Below are positions 56,314 to 64,000 of a stretch of 64,000 bases of DNA, one piece after another; the first letter of the stretch is position 1, and each line of letters opens with the position of its first letter. This stretch comes from Hydrogenovibrio halophilus DSM 15072. Lineage in GTDB: Bacteria; Pseudomonadota; Gammaproteobacteria; Thiomicrospirales; Thiomicrospiraceae. The stretch covers positions 1,123,164 through 1,187,163 of the forward strand of contig NZ_KB913033.1 in the NCBI RefSeq assembly GCF_000384235.1. Reading direction: 5' to 3'. A program made the translations under genes and the position numbers. The notes beneath the pieces were generated by a model. That model did no database searches. It was not told the origin of the DNA and saw nothing but the letters and a program-made list of their open reading frames with translations.

Positions 56314-57159
56314 ATGCGGTGGCGCGATGCCCTTGATTTAACCCGATTGAACCGTCCGGTGGGCATTTATCTGGTGCTCTGGCCGACGCTGTGGGGACTG
56401 TGGCTGGCCGCCGAAGGCGTGCCGCCATGGTGGGTTCTGGCCGTGTTCGTGTTGGGGACGGTTTTGATGCGTTCGGCCGGATGTGTGATCAACGATTACG
56501 CCGACCGGCATTTTGACGGCCATGTGGCCCGCACCTGTCAGCGGCCGTTGGCCACAGGCCGGGTCACAGAACCTCAGGCGCTGGGGTTGTTTGCATTGCT
56601 GGGCGTATTGGCGTTCGCGTTGGTGCTGACATTGAACCCTTTGACCATCGCCTTGTCACTGGTGGCTCTGGGGCTGGCGGCGCTGTATCCGTTTATGAAG
56701 CGCCATACCTACTGGCCGCAAGTGTTTCTGGGCGCGGCCTTTGCCTGGGCGATTCCCATGGGGTTTGCCGCCGTTCAGGGACAAGTGCCTGACCAGGCCT
56801 GGTTACTCTATGCCACCACACTGGTCTGGGCGCTGATTTATGACACGGCTTACGCCATTTCCGACAAGCCGGACGACCTCAAACTGGGCATCAAATCCAC
56901 GGCGATCCTGTTTGGCGAAGCGGTGCGGCCGATTGTTTTCGGGTTTCAGTTACTGATGCTGGCCGGATTGGTGGCCGTGGGCTGGGTGTTTGCCTTGGGC
57001 TGGGCTTACGGTCTGGCCGTGGTGCTGGCCGCCGGATTGATGGCGTACCATCAGCGGTTGTTGGCTCGAAACACGGCTGAGGACGCCTTCCGGGCTTTTT
57101 TGCATAATCATTGGATCGGATTGGTGGTCTGGGTCGGGCTGGTGATTGAATACGTTTGA
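56314..57159 (+). CDS. ubiA: 4-hydroxybenzoate octaprenyltransferase UbiA
   Basis: 281 residues, about eight helices. The two prenyl-diphosphate motifs are NDYADRHFDGHVART and the YDTAYAISDKPDDLKLGIKS loop. It attaches the polyprenyl tail to 4-hydroxybenzoate, the second step of ubiquinone synthesis. A palindrome copy codes for PDQAWLL in a helix loop. The preceding step, ubiC, is on the other strand 2 kb away. Confidence 0.96.
   Translation: MRWRDALDLTRLNRPVGIYLVLWPTLWGLWLAAEGVPPWWVLAVFVLGTVLMRSAGCVINDYADRHFDGHVARTCQRPLATGRVTEPQALGLFALLGVLAFALVLTLNPLTIALSLVALGLAALYPFMKRHTYWPQVFLGAAFAWAIPMGFAAVQGQVPDQAWLLYATTLVWALIYDTAYAISDKPDDLKLGIKSTAILFGEAVRPIVFGFQLLMLAGLVAVGWVFALGWAYGLAVVLAAGLMAYHQRLLARNTAEDAFRAFLHNHWIGLVVWVGLVIEYV
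56792..56803. repeat. Palindrome ACCAGGCCTGGT, copy 17 (in ubiA)
   Basis: Perfect copy without a flanking A-run; translated as DQAWLL. Confidence 0.96.
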
Positions 57160-57178
57160 AGGGATCGCAGTTGATCGA

Positions 57179-57697
57179 TCAATGGTAAAGGCTCTGGTCC
57201 GCTGGCTGGAGCGGCTCTTCCCAATCGCTTTTTTCAATCGCCTTTTCCAGCAGGTGCAATAACACCTGAACCACTTTGGGGTCATAGCCCAGCTCCAGAC
57301 CGGGGCCTTTCTCCGGTTCCAGCGCCATTTTCGGTTGATCGCCATCCAGTCCGCGGAACGTGATTTTGCTCAACAGCACCGGTTCCGGCCCGATCAGATT
57401 TTTGGACGACGGAGGTGATTCGTAAGCCTGATCAAAGGCCTCGTCGGACAAATCCGTCTCCGAACCGGACTCCGATTGCTCGTCGTCACGCTGTGCCCAG
57501 TTCTTCAGTTGTTGCGGCGTCAGAATCGATTCCCCTGTCTGTGGGTGTTCGCCATGCAGGGCCGGCAACAGCAGCGCCAGAAACCGGCGGGTGATCCAGG
57601 CACTGGCCTCATAGCCTTCCTGAGTGTTCAATTTTAGAAGTATCCGATCCTCAATCGCGTTATATTGAGCCTGTATCTGTTGGATGTGGTCGGACAT
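57179..57697 (-). CDS. Soluble protein, function unknown
   Basis: 172 residues from the ATG at 57697 (an ATG at 57706 would give 175). Helical start (SDHIQQIQAQYNAIEDRILLKL), an acidic low-complexity middle (RDDEQSESGSETDLSDEAFDQ) and a C-terminal helix (YDPKVVQVLLHLLEKAIEKSDWEE). No membrane or signal sequence. Its ATG is immediately adjacent to the GTG of the divergent next gene. No family recognised. Confidence 0.7.
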   Translation of the reverse strand: MSDHIQQIQAQYNAIEDRILLKLNTQEGYEASAWITRRFLALLLPALHGEHPQTGESILTPQQLKNWAQRDDEQSESGSETDLSDEAFDQAYESPPSSKNLIGPEPVLLSKITFRGLDGDQPKMALEPEKGPGLELGYDPKVVQVLLHLLEKAIEKSDWEEPLQPADQSLYH

Positions 57698-58753
57698 GTG
57701 AACCATCGCTTATTGAAACAAAACGCCATTATACTGACTTTGGGTTGTCTTTGGGGGCTGCCCGGGCTCTGTGACGAAGGCTCTAAAAACCAAGAGGGGG
57801 CACCGACGGACGCGGCCTTGTCCGAGGAAGCCGCGCAGCCGGACACGGAGACGCCCATGGATGTCGTGCATGCATGGATCGGCTCTTCGGTGGACGGTGT
57901 TGGACGAACATTGGATCGTTTCTTTGGTGCGGCGGATGAATTTGAGCAGGCAGGTGGCAGTCGATTGGATGTGACCTTGCCTTTTTCTTATGAAACAACG
58001 GATGGTTTGGGTTCAGCGGTGGATTTTGATGCCCGGATTGCCTTGCCGCGCACAGAGCAGCGCTGGCATCTATGGCTGAAGTCGGCCCGTGATCCGTTTT
58101 CCGCACAGGCCGGAAGCGACGCGGATGCCGTGGCATCGCCTGAATCAGCCAGAGTCCAAGTCGCCCAGCCCACCGAAGAGCGCCAGACTTCGCTGGGGTT
58201 CCAGACTTTTTTTGCATCCAATGAAAACCTGATCTCCCTAATCGATGTGGGAGTTGGGATGAATGAAAACTACATCCCCTCACTCAGTGCGCAGATTGAA
58301 TCGCAGTATGTCTGGGATTTGGGGGTTTGGGAGGCCCGTACACGCCCCGCCGTTTTCTGGTCGGGCGAAGAAGGTGCCGGCGCCCGGTTGACGCAACTTG
58401 TGTCTTATTACTGGACTGACCGACGCTTTGTTCGCTCGGAAACAAGGATTGAAGCCTGGCGGGATGGCGGGGCCCGTGACCTCTCACACGCCTGGACGCT
58501 TTACGATCAGGTCACTCCCACTCAGGGGTTTTCTTATCGATTTTCCGCACAGTGGGACAATCGCCGGGATGGATGGGGGCTGCGCGCTTACGGGCCCGAT
58601 GTCCGTTGGCGTCAGAGGGTCTATCGCGATTGGCTGTTTTTGGAAACCGGCGTGTTTGCCCGCCCGCATCCGGGCGAGTCCTGGAAGAAGGCAGAAAAAG
58701 GCGTTCAAATCGAGTTGGAAGCGCGTTTCTACGCGCCTGAATCGGGGCCGTGA
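57698..58753 (+). CDS. Putative exported outer-membrane-type protein
   Basis: 351 residues from GTG 57698; the longer frame to 57665 has no site. Signal peptide NHRLLKQNAIILTLGCLWGLPGLC (a cysteine there could be a lipobox). The middle and C-terminal parts alternate hydrophobic and aromatic residues (FSYRFSAQWDNRRDGWGLRAY, WRQRVYRDWLFLETGVFARP, VQIELEARFYAP), as in beta-barrels. Function unknown. It converges with ubiC with a 25-base overlap. Confidence 0.75.
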   Translation: MNHRLLKQNAIILTLGCLWGLPGLCDEGSKNQEGAPTDAALSEEAAQPDTETPMDVVHAWIGSSVDGVGRTLDRFFGAADEFEQAGGSRLDVTLPFSYETTDGLGSAVDFDARIALPRTEQRWHLWLKSARDPFSAQAGSDADAVASPESARVQVAQPTEERQTSLGFQTFFASNENLISLIDVGVGMNENYIPSLSAQIESQYVWDLGVWEARTRPAVFWSGEEGAGARLTQLVSYYWTDRRFVRSETRIEAWRDGGARDLSHAWTLYDQVTPTQGFSYRFSAQWDNRRDGWGLRAYGPDVRWRQRVYRDWLFLETGVFARPHPGESWKKAEKGVQIELEARFYAPESGP

Positions 58754-59280
58754 GTCAGTCGAGCCGCAAGGGTGTCGGTCAGGACTTCGGTTAACAGCAA
58801 GGGCGTGTCTGCATTGGAAAACAAGGACTGACGTGCAAAGCCATTGGCTTGGGTCCGTGCCAATTGAAAACCGGAACGGACCAGATTCGGGGTGTTGAAC
58901 AGCACTTCGCCCAGGGGTTGGTTGCCCAGTTGTTTCAGTGAATACCAGGGATTGCCGGGCCGCAAGTCGGGAATGACTGTGCGAGCGTAAACCCAGGTTT
59001 GGCCGTGGCAGTGCAGCCGCACGGTGCGGACCCAGCAACGACGCTCCGGCCCCAGTTTCAGTGCCATGGCTTCCTGCCAAGTGGGGCGTTGATCCCCTTC
59101 GTCCATCACGGCCACGCTCAGGTTTGAGCAAAGGCGGCGCAAATTCTGTGTCAGCGAGCCGCGGTCGGTCAGCCAGGGACGTAGTGAGCGAGTTGGGGCG
59201 AGCCGCTGCATCAGGCGCTCGGGTTGCCAGCTTGCCTGTGCCAGGGTCTGACGCAGAGTTTGTACGGTCAAGTCAGGCAT
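58729..59280 (-). CDS. ubiC: Chorismate pyruvate-lyase UbiC
   Basis: 183 residues. Family features: RSLRPWLTDRGSLTQNLRRL, the tight RTVRLHCHGQTWVYARTVIP block and the LGEVLF region. It removes pyruvate from chorismate to give 4-hydroxybenzoate, the ring precursor of ubiquinone used by UbiA. It overlaps recG by eight bases, and converges on the preceding gene by 25 bases. Confidence 0.93.
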   Translation of the reverse strand: MPDLTVQTLRQTLAQASWQPERLMQRLAPTRSLRPWLTDRGSLTQNLRRLCSNLSVAVMDEGDQRPTWQEAMALKLGPERRCWVRTVRLHCHGQTWVYARTVIPDLRPGNPWYSLKQLGNQPLGEVLFNTPNLVRSGFQLARTQANGFARQSLFSNADTPLLLTEVLTDTLAARLTHGPDSGA

Positions 59281-61360
59281 GTTGGTACCCCATTTTCTCG
59301 CCCAACCACCGTTGATGCAGGACTTCGGCCTGGTCGGGGGCCTGTGCCAGCAGTTGCACCGCCGCCTCCCGGGCCTGATTTAACCAGGCCTGGTCGCGTT
59401 CCAGATCGGCGATCCGGAACTGCAGTCCGCCGGTCTGACGCGTGCCCAGAATTTCGCCGGGTCCCCGCAATTTCAGGTCTTCTTCGGCGATTTTAAAGCC
59501 GTCGTTGGTTTCACGCATGATGTTGAGTCGCGCCTTGCCCGTCTCGCTCAGGGGCGGTTTGTAAAGCAGCACGCAATGGCTTTTCTTGGCCCCGCGCCCG
59601 ACCCGTCCGCGCAGTTGGTGCAGTTGCGCCAGCCCCAGCCGTTCGGCGTTTTCAATGATCATCAGGCTGGCATTGGGCACATTGACCCCGACCTCGATCA
59701 CCGTGGTGGCCACCAGCAGGTCCAGCGCATGGGCCTGAAAATCGGCCATGATTCGTGCCTTGTCGTCGCCCTTGAGGCGTCCGTGAATCAAGCCCAGGCG
59801 CAAGTCCGGCCATTGCTGTCGGAACTGTTCGGCAGTGACTTCGGCGGCCTGCGCATCCAGTTGATCCGATTCTTCGATCAACGGACACACCCAATAGGCC
59901 TGAACGCCTTGCTGACACTGGGCAACCAGATGGGCCATGACCTCTTCGCGTTTGCTCTGGTTGAGTACGGCGGTGTCAATCGGCTGGCGTCCGGGCGGCA
60001 GCTCGTCAATCACCGACAGGTCCAGGTCGCCGTAGGCGCTCATGGCCAGGGTACGCGGAATCGGGGTGGCGGTCATGATCAGTTGGTGGGGATGGGTGTC
60101 CTCCTCGCCCGCTTTCTGGTGACCTTTGTCGTGCAACGCCAGCCTTTGATGCACCCCGAATCGGTGTTGCTCGTCAATGATCACCAGGCCAAGCCTGGCA
60201 AAGGTCACTTCCTGCTGAAACAGGGCATGGGTGCCGACCACAATTCGTGCATCGCCGTTTTCAATGCGGGCCAGTTGGTCGCGTTTTTCCCCGGCTTTCA
60301 GCCGTCCGTTGAGCCAGGCCAGCTCGATGCCCAGCGGTTCCAGCCATTCGGCAAAATGATTGCGGTGCTGCTCGGCCAGAATTTCCGTCGGGGCCATGAC
60401 CGCGACCTGCAGGCCGGCTTCCGCAGCCTGAATGGCGGCCATGGCGGCGATGATGGTTTTGCCTGAGCCCACATCGCCCTGTACCAGACGCTGCATTGGG
60501 TGCGGTCGTTGTAAGTCCTGGGAAATGGCCTCCCAGACCCGGTTTTGTGCGCCGGTCAAAGCGAACGGCAGGGAAGCGACCAGCGTGTTGACCAGTCGGC
60601 TGGGGCCGATGGCCGGAGCACGGCGGGTCTGTTCCTGCTGGCGCAGCCATTGCATGCTCAACTGATGGGTCAGCAGTTCTTCCAGAATCAGACGCTTTTG
60701 AGCCGGGTGGGCAAAGCGTTTGAGGGCGGCGAGGTCGTCATCGGGTTGTGGTTGGTGCAGCGTGGTCAAGGCCTGGTTGATGGGTGGAATCTGCCAGGTC
60801 GACAAAAAGGCCTGCGGCAGACCTTCCGGCAGAGGGTATTGCTGCAACAATGCCATGGCCTGCCGGATCAGTTTCAGCAAAGATGCCTGCCCCAGCCCTT
60901 CGGTGGAGGGGTAGACCGGGGTGAGGGTGGTGTCCAGAGGCGGGCGTTTGTCTTCGGAAAAAAGCTGATAAACCGGGTGCACCATTTCCAGCCCCTTGGG
61001 GCCGCTGCGCACCTCGCCGAAAGCGCGAATCCGAGCGCCGCGTTTGAACTGCTGGGCCTGACGAAAGCCAAAATGGAAAAAACGCAGGGTCAAACGCTGG
61101 CCTTCCGGATCACAGACGCTGACCAACAGACTGCTGTTGCGGCTTTGGGTGAGGTGCTGCGAGACGATTTCCCCTTCGATCTGGGCTTCCTGACCGGGCA
61201 GCAACTGGGCGATGGCGTGCAGTCGGGTCTTGTCCTGATAGCGCAGAGGCAGGTGAAACAACAGGTCCTGCACCACGTGCAAGCCGAGTCGAGCCAGTTT
61301 CTCGGCCTGCTTGTCTCCCACCCCTTTGAGCGAAGTTAAGCGTTGACGCGCCAGTTGCAT
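59273..61360 (-). CDS. recG: ATP-dependent DNA helicase RecG
   Basis: 695 residues (E. coli 693). Wedge domain with an OB fold (about 55-150), Walker A LVQGDVGSGKTIIA, DExH box IIDEQHRFGVHQR and the helicase motif VI region QLRGRVGRG. It unwinds stalled forks and branched DNA. Palindrome copy 18 lies near the C terminus (RDQAWLNQ). Confidence 0.97.
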   Translation of the reverse strand: MQLARQRLTSLKGVGDKQAEKLARLGLHVVQDLLFHLPLRYQDKTRLHAIAQLLPGQEAQIEGEIVSQHLTQSRNSSLLVSVCDPEGQRLTLRFFHFGFRQAQQFKRGARIRAFGEVRSGPKGLEMVHPVYQLFSEDKRPPLDTTLTPVYPSTEGLGQASLLKLIRQAMALLQQYPLPEGLPQAFLSTWQIPPINQALTTLHQPQPDDDLAALKRFAHPAQKRLILEELLTHQLSMQWLRQQEQTRRAPAIGPSRLVNTLVASLPFALTGAQNRVWEAISQDLQRPHPMQRLVQGDVGSGKTIIAAMAAIQAAEAGLQVAVMAPTEILAEQHRNHFAEWLEPLGIELAWLNGRLKAGEKRDQLARIENGDARIVVGTHALFQQEVTFARLGLVIIDEQHRFGVHQRLALHDKGHQKAGEEDTHPHQLIMTATPIPRTLAMSAYGDLDLSVIDELPPGRQPIDTAVLNQSKREEVMAHLVAQCQQGVQAYWVCPLIEESDQLDAQAAEVTAEQFRQQWPDLRLGLIHGRLKGDDKARIMADFQAHALDLLVATTVIEVGVNVPNASLMIIENAERLGLAQLHQLRGRVGRGAKKSHCVLLYKPPLSETGKARLNIMRETNDGFKIAEEDLKLRGPGEILGTRQTGGLQFRIADLERDQAWLNQAREAAVQLLAQAPDQAEVLHQRWLGEKMGYQHA
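59383..59394. repeat. Palindrome ACCAGGCCTGGT, copy 18 (in recG)
   Basis: Perfect copy; on the minus strand it is followed by TAAATC and translated as DQAWLN. Confidence 0.97.
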
Positions 61361-61495
61361 GGGCGTTCCTTGGTTGCATTCAATAGGGGTATTTTAGCAA
61401 AGCAGCGGGCCAAAAAATGACTGGTCGCCTGTCGGATTGAGACGATCGAAACGAATTGAGACGTTTGGGTTCAAATGCCAGCCTGACAGTGCCAC

Positions 61496-61517
61496 TTTTT
61501 ACCAGGCCTGGTAAAAA
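61496..61517. terminator. Bidirectional terminator built on palindrome copy 19
   Basis: Five T, core ACCAGGCCTGGT at 61501-61512, five A: a perfect 22-bp palindrome, extended one base each side. It is 13 bases downstream of the DUF3299 gene stop on the minus strand. With T-runs outward on one strand, the terminator orientation suits either direction only weakly. Confidence 0.7.
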
Positions 61518-61529
61518 GCGGTCATTGCG

Positions 61530-62141
61530 CTATGGCGCTTCCGGTTCCAGCCATACCTCGTCTTTGTGGATTTTGCCGCGGGCATTCTGTAGGTGGTAGC
61601 CCGAATCGCCCAGCTCGGTGTTTTTCTCTTGCAGGGCAAGTGTGCCGGTCATTTTGAAGGCGTAGTCAATGTCATCCAGACGCAGAGCTTCGCCTTCGGC
61701 GGTGGTCACGTAAACGGTCTGGTTCGGCGGTGGGGCCGGCACATGAATGCAGGCACCAAAATAGGGGACCAGCAAAAAACTGTGAACCAGGCCGTTGCGA
61801 ATCTCCAGTGGGGCAATGTAGCCTGCCAGGGTGACGGTTTGGCCATCCAGTTCCGGGTTGACGGGCAGGTTGTCGAGTTCCTTCTGGATCATTTCCACAA
61901 TTTCCAGGCCTTCTTCGCTGCCATCCGGCAGAGTGTTGAGGTAGTTGATTTCTTCTTCATACTTGGCCAATACCTTGTCCGGGTGATGGCTGTCTGGAAT
62001 CAAATCCTGCCAATAGAGGGTTCTGGGCGTGTCCTGCCCCAGAGCGAGCAGCGGCCAGAGCAGTACCAGCAACCCCAGCCTTACCCAGGTCAGGTGGGCC
62101 GGGCCTGTGCGATGTGACTGGTTTGGGTGAAACGTCGTCAT
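61530..62141 (-). CDS. DUF3299 family exported protein
   Basis: 203 residues. Signal peptide TWVRLGLLVLLWPLLALG followed by RTLYWQDLIPD and the family core GYIAPLEIRNGLVHSFLLVP with YFGACIHVPAPPPNQ. This family is commonly encoded next to a MacB-like ABC permease and ATPase, as here; Vibrio zinc-regulated operons are a remembered example. Substrate unknown. The ATG overlaps the permease gene stop. Confidence 0.88.
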   Translation of the reverse strand: MTTFHPNQSHRTGPAHLTWVRLGLLVLLWPLLALGQDTPRTLYWQDLIPDSHHPDKVLAKYEEEINYLNTLPDGSEEGLEIVEMIQKELDNLPVNPELDGQTVTLAGYIAPLEIRNGLVHSFLLVPYFGACIHVPAPPPNQTVYVTTAEGEALRLDDIDYAFKMTGTLALQEKNTELGDSGYHLQNARGKIHKDEVWLEPEAP

Positions 62142-63397
62142 GGCTGCAGTCCTTTTTTCAGATTGTTGCGGGCGGCCAGCCAGCCGGGCAAGGTGCTGAT
62201 CAACAGCGCCGCGCCCAGTGCCATCAGAGCCATTTTCAATTGACCGACATCCGGCAGGAAAAAGCCAATCGACAGGCCGTAGTGTGATAACAGCCAGGGT
62301 TGCAGCAGCCAGAGCCCGGCTTGCAACAGCCCGATGCCCAATATGAAGCCACCGAGCATGATCAGCAATGTGTCCAGCCAGAACAGGCCCAATATCCCCC
62401 GGCGATGCATGCCAATGGCGCGCAGCAAGGCAATTTCGTGACGGCGTTGGTGCAGATTGTTGAGCAGGCTGATCAGTATGCCAGTCAGCGCGGCGACAAA
62501 CACGCCCCAGGACAGCAGCATGAACGCCTGTTCAAAATGTCTGAGACTTTGCCAAAAACGAGCCAGAGTGGCGCCGGGCAGAATCGCCATAATCGGTTCA
62601 GGTTGGTAAGCGTTGATCTGCCGCTGCAGACGAAAGGTCTGAATCTTATCGGTCAGGCCGACCATGACGGCGGTGATCTCTGTGGGTTCCGGCACCAGTT
62701 TTCGGGCCAGTTCCGGCGAAAGCTTCAGAGGCGAGGGGCGTCCGCTCTGCCAGTCAAGATGAATCGCTTCCAGAGCACGCAGAGAGACTTGAAGGGTCCG
62801 GTCCAGCGGCGTGCCGGTCGGGGCGAGAATGCCGCTCACCCGAAACGGCTTGTCGTCGTGTTCGGGCAAAGATGCCTCGGCGCGAGCGGCCACTCCGTGT
62901 GACAGCAGCAGACGGTCTCCCGGTTGGTAGTTGAGTTCTGCAGCCACTTGCGCTCCGATCACCACCTCATAGAGGTCATTGAAACGCTCTCCGCGCTCAA
63001 ATACCAGTGGCTGGCCTTGAGCATGGCGATAATGGTCAAAAAAGTGACCTTGGGTGCCAATGACCCGGAAGCCACGATGCGAATCCCCCAGTGAGAGGGG
63101 AATGGCCCATTGCGTCTGAGGGTGTTTTTGCAGAAACCGATAGGTGTCATACCCCATGTTATTGGTGGGCTGGCCCAGGTGAAACACGCTGTAGAGCAAT
63201 AAATTGACCGGGCCGGTGCGGGCGCCCACGATCAGATCGGTCTGGGAGACGGTATTGAGAAAATTGTCCTTGGCCTGCTTGCGAACCGTGTCCACGCCGA
63301 ACAGCAGGGCAAAACTGATCGCGACCGACAGAGCGGCCAACAGAAGCGGCGTTTTCCGGTGCCAGGCACTTTTCAGGCTGAGAGTCAGAAAGTTCAT
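62138..63397 (-). CDS. MacB/FtsX-type ABC transporter permease
   Basis: 419 residues with one N-terminal helix, a large extracytoplasmic domain (about 45-285) and three C-terminal helices (about 290-410), the FtsX/MacB layout. Such permeases act mechanically on lipoproteins, peptides or metals and work with a separate ATPase. Four-base overlaps with both neighbours show one operon. Confidence 0.92.
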   Translation of the reverse strand: MNFLTLSLKSAWHRKTPLLLAALSVAISFALLFGVDTVRKQAKDNFLNTVSQTDLIVGARTGPVNLLLYSVFHLGQPTNNMGYDTYRFLQKHPQTQWAIPLSLGDSHRGFRVIGTQGHFFDHYRHAQGQPLVFERGERFNDLYEVVIGAQVAAELNYQPGDRLLLSHGVAARAEASLPEHDDKPFRVSGILAPTGTPLDRTLQVSLRALEAIHLDWQSGRPSPLKLSPELARKLVPEPTEITAVMVGLTDKIQTFRLQRQINAYQPEPIMAILPGATLARFWQSLRHFEQAFMLLSWGVFVAALTGILISLLNNLHQRRHEIALLRAIGMHRRGILGLFWLDTLLIMLGGFILGIGLLQAGLWLLQPWLLSHYGLSIGFFLPDVGQLKMALMALGAALLISTLPGWLAARNNLKKGLQP

Positions 63398-64000
63398 TCA
63401 CTGCCCTCCGTTTTCCGCCCGGGTGGCTCCGGCAGGACATATTGATGGTCAAACTCAGACGCGAGAGACAGATCATGGCTGACAAACACAATGCTGGTGT
63501 GGTGTTCCTCTGCGGCCTCAAACAGGCACTGCATAAACCGGTCACGATGCGCGGCATCCAGGGCCGAAGTGGGTTCGTCGGCAATGATCAGATCCGGTTG
63601 CCCGATCAGAGCCCGGGCAATGGCGACCCGTTGTTGCTGGCCAATGCTTAAATTCTTGGATGGCACCTGCAAAAGGTGGTTCGGCAGGTTCAGCTGTTGC
63701 AGGTAGGCGATGGCGGTTTTTTCAGGGCTTGGGCACTGTTTGCGGCGTTTGGCCGAGAAGGTCAGTGGCAACAGGCAGTTTTGCACGGGGGTCAAATAAG
63801 GCAGCAGGTTGAATTGCTGGAAAATGATGCCCAGGTGATCGGCACGGAACCGGTCACGCCGGGCGGAGGCGTACTGTGTCAGGTCTTGGTCGAGCACACG
63901 AATCTGGCCGCTTTGGGGCAGCAGTACCCCGCAGAGCAGATTCAGCAGAGTGCTTTTGCCGCTGCCGCTGGCGCCCTGTATGAACAGGTGTTTGCCTGTC
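63394..64000 (-). CDS. ABC transporter ATPase (partial, start beyond window)
   Basis: About 202 residues of the 3' part are visible. Walker A GASGSGKST is at about 63940-63970, Q-loop QQFN, signature LSIGQQQR, Walker B LIIADEPTS and H-loop SHDL are present. It drives the FtsX-type permease encoded next. The start codon is beyond 64000. Together with the permease and DUF3299 protein it forms a transport operon. Confidence 0.94.
   Translation of the reverse strand, partial: TGKHLFIQGASGSGKSTLLNLLCGVLLPQSGQIRVLDQDLTQYASARRDRFRADHLGIIFQQFNLLPYLTPVQNCLLPLTFSAKRRKQCPSPEKTAIAYLQQLNLPNHLLQVPSKNLSIGQQQRVAIARALIGQPDLIIADEPTSALDAAHRDRFMQCLFEAAEEHHTSIVFVSHDLSLASEFDHQYVLPEPPGRKTEGSE

Noticed and set aside
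60180-60205. ACCAGGCCAAGCCTGG in recG
   Set aside because: An interrupted version with two extra bases in the centre; not the 12-bp word.

Overview
The window looks like a chromosomal segment from a gammaproteobacterium, on the origin-proximal side. The order mnmG-rsmG-parA-parB-atp operon-glmU, the ubiquinone genes ubiA and ubiC, and a yidC-mnmE pair at the left edge all fit this class. GC is moderate to high (by eye in the high 50s). I cannot place the genus; a relative of marine sulfur oxidisers (Thiotrichales type) is a guess. No tRNA, rRNA, CRISPR array or phage was seen.

Layout. 1-3.2 kb: end of yidC, a small gene, mnmE and a cation diffusion facilitator. 3.4-8.3 kb: an RND efflux pair (lipoprotein adaptor plus pump) and a YigZ-like gene. 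8.5-13.8 kb: a BCCT transporter, lactate permease, an IalB-like exported protein and queF. 13.9-25.6 kb: signalling proteins (two EAL proteins with degenerate GGDEF domains, one membrane GGDEF protein) interleaved with arfB, a methyltransferase, metE and metR. 25.6-31.2 kb: an accessory strip with two tiny membrane proteins, a DsrE-like protein, a toxin-antitoxin pair, nnrS, tetR, a c-type cytochrome and an HPP-family gene broken by a 280-bp transposon-like element. 31.2-42.5 kb: ferritin, a flippase-like protein with a two-domain glycosyltransferase, a PAS-GGDEF protein, and a lipoprotein/HD-GYP regulator/giant hybrid kinase operon. 42.6-55.9 kb: the conserved mnmG to glmU block. 56-64 kb: ubiA, ubiC, recG and an ABC transporter operon cut by the window end.

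mnmE and mnmG are neighbours in many gammaproteobacteria, so the roughly 40 kb between them here is largely lineage-specific cargo. It is rich in cyclic-di-GMP enzymes (five) and in nitrosative or metal stress functions.

The most striking feature is not a gene. A perfect 12-bp palindrome, ACCAGGCCTGGT, occurs 19 times (plus near copies), where far less than one is expected by chance. Eleven copies lie inside unrelated coding sequences in two reading frames (encoding QAW or PGLV). Eight are intergenic, and several of those form the stem of terminators. Eleven are followed on one side by N-AAAA. It behaves like a genome-wide signal word (uptake sequence, HIP1-like word or protein-binding site) whose function is unknown here. 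Two other repeat families are present: a 76-79-bp hairpin element and a pair of 268-280-bp MITE-like elements.
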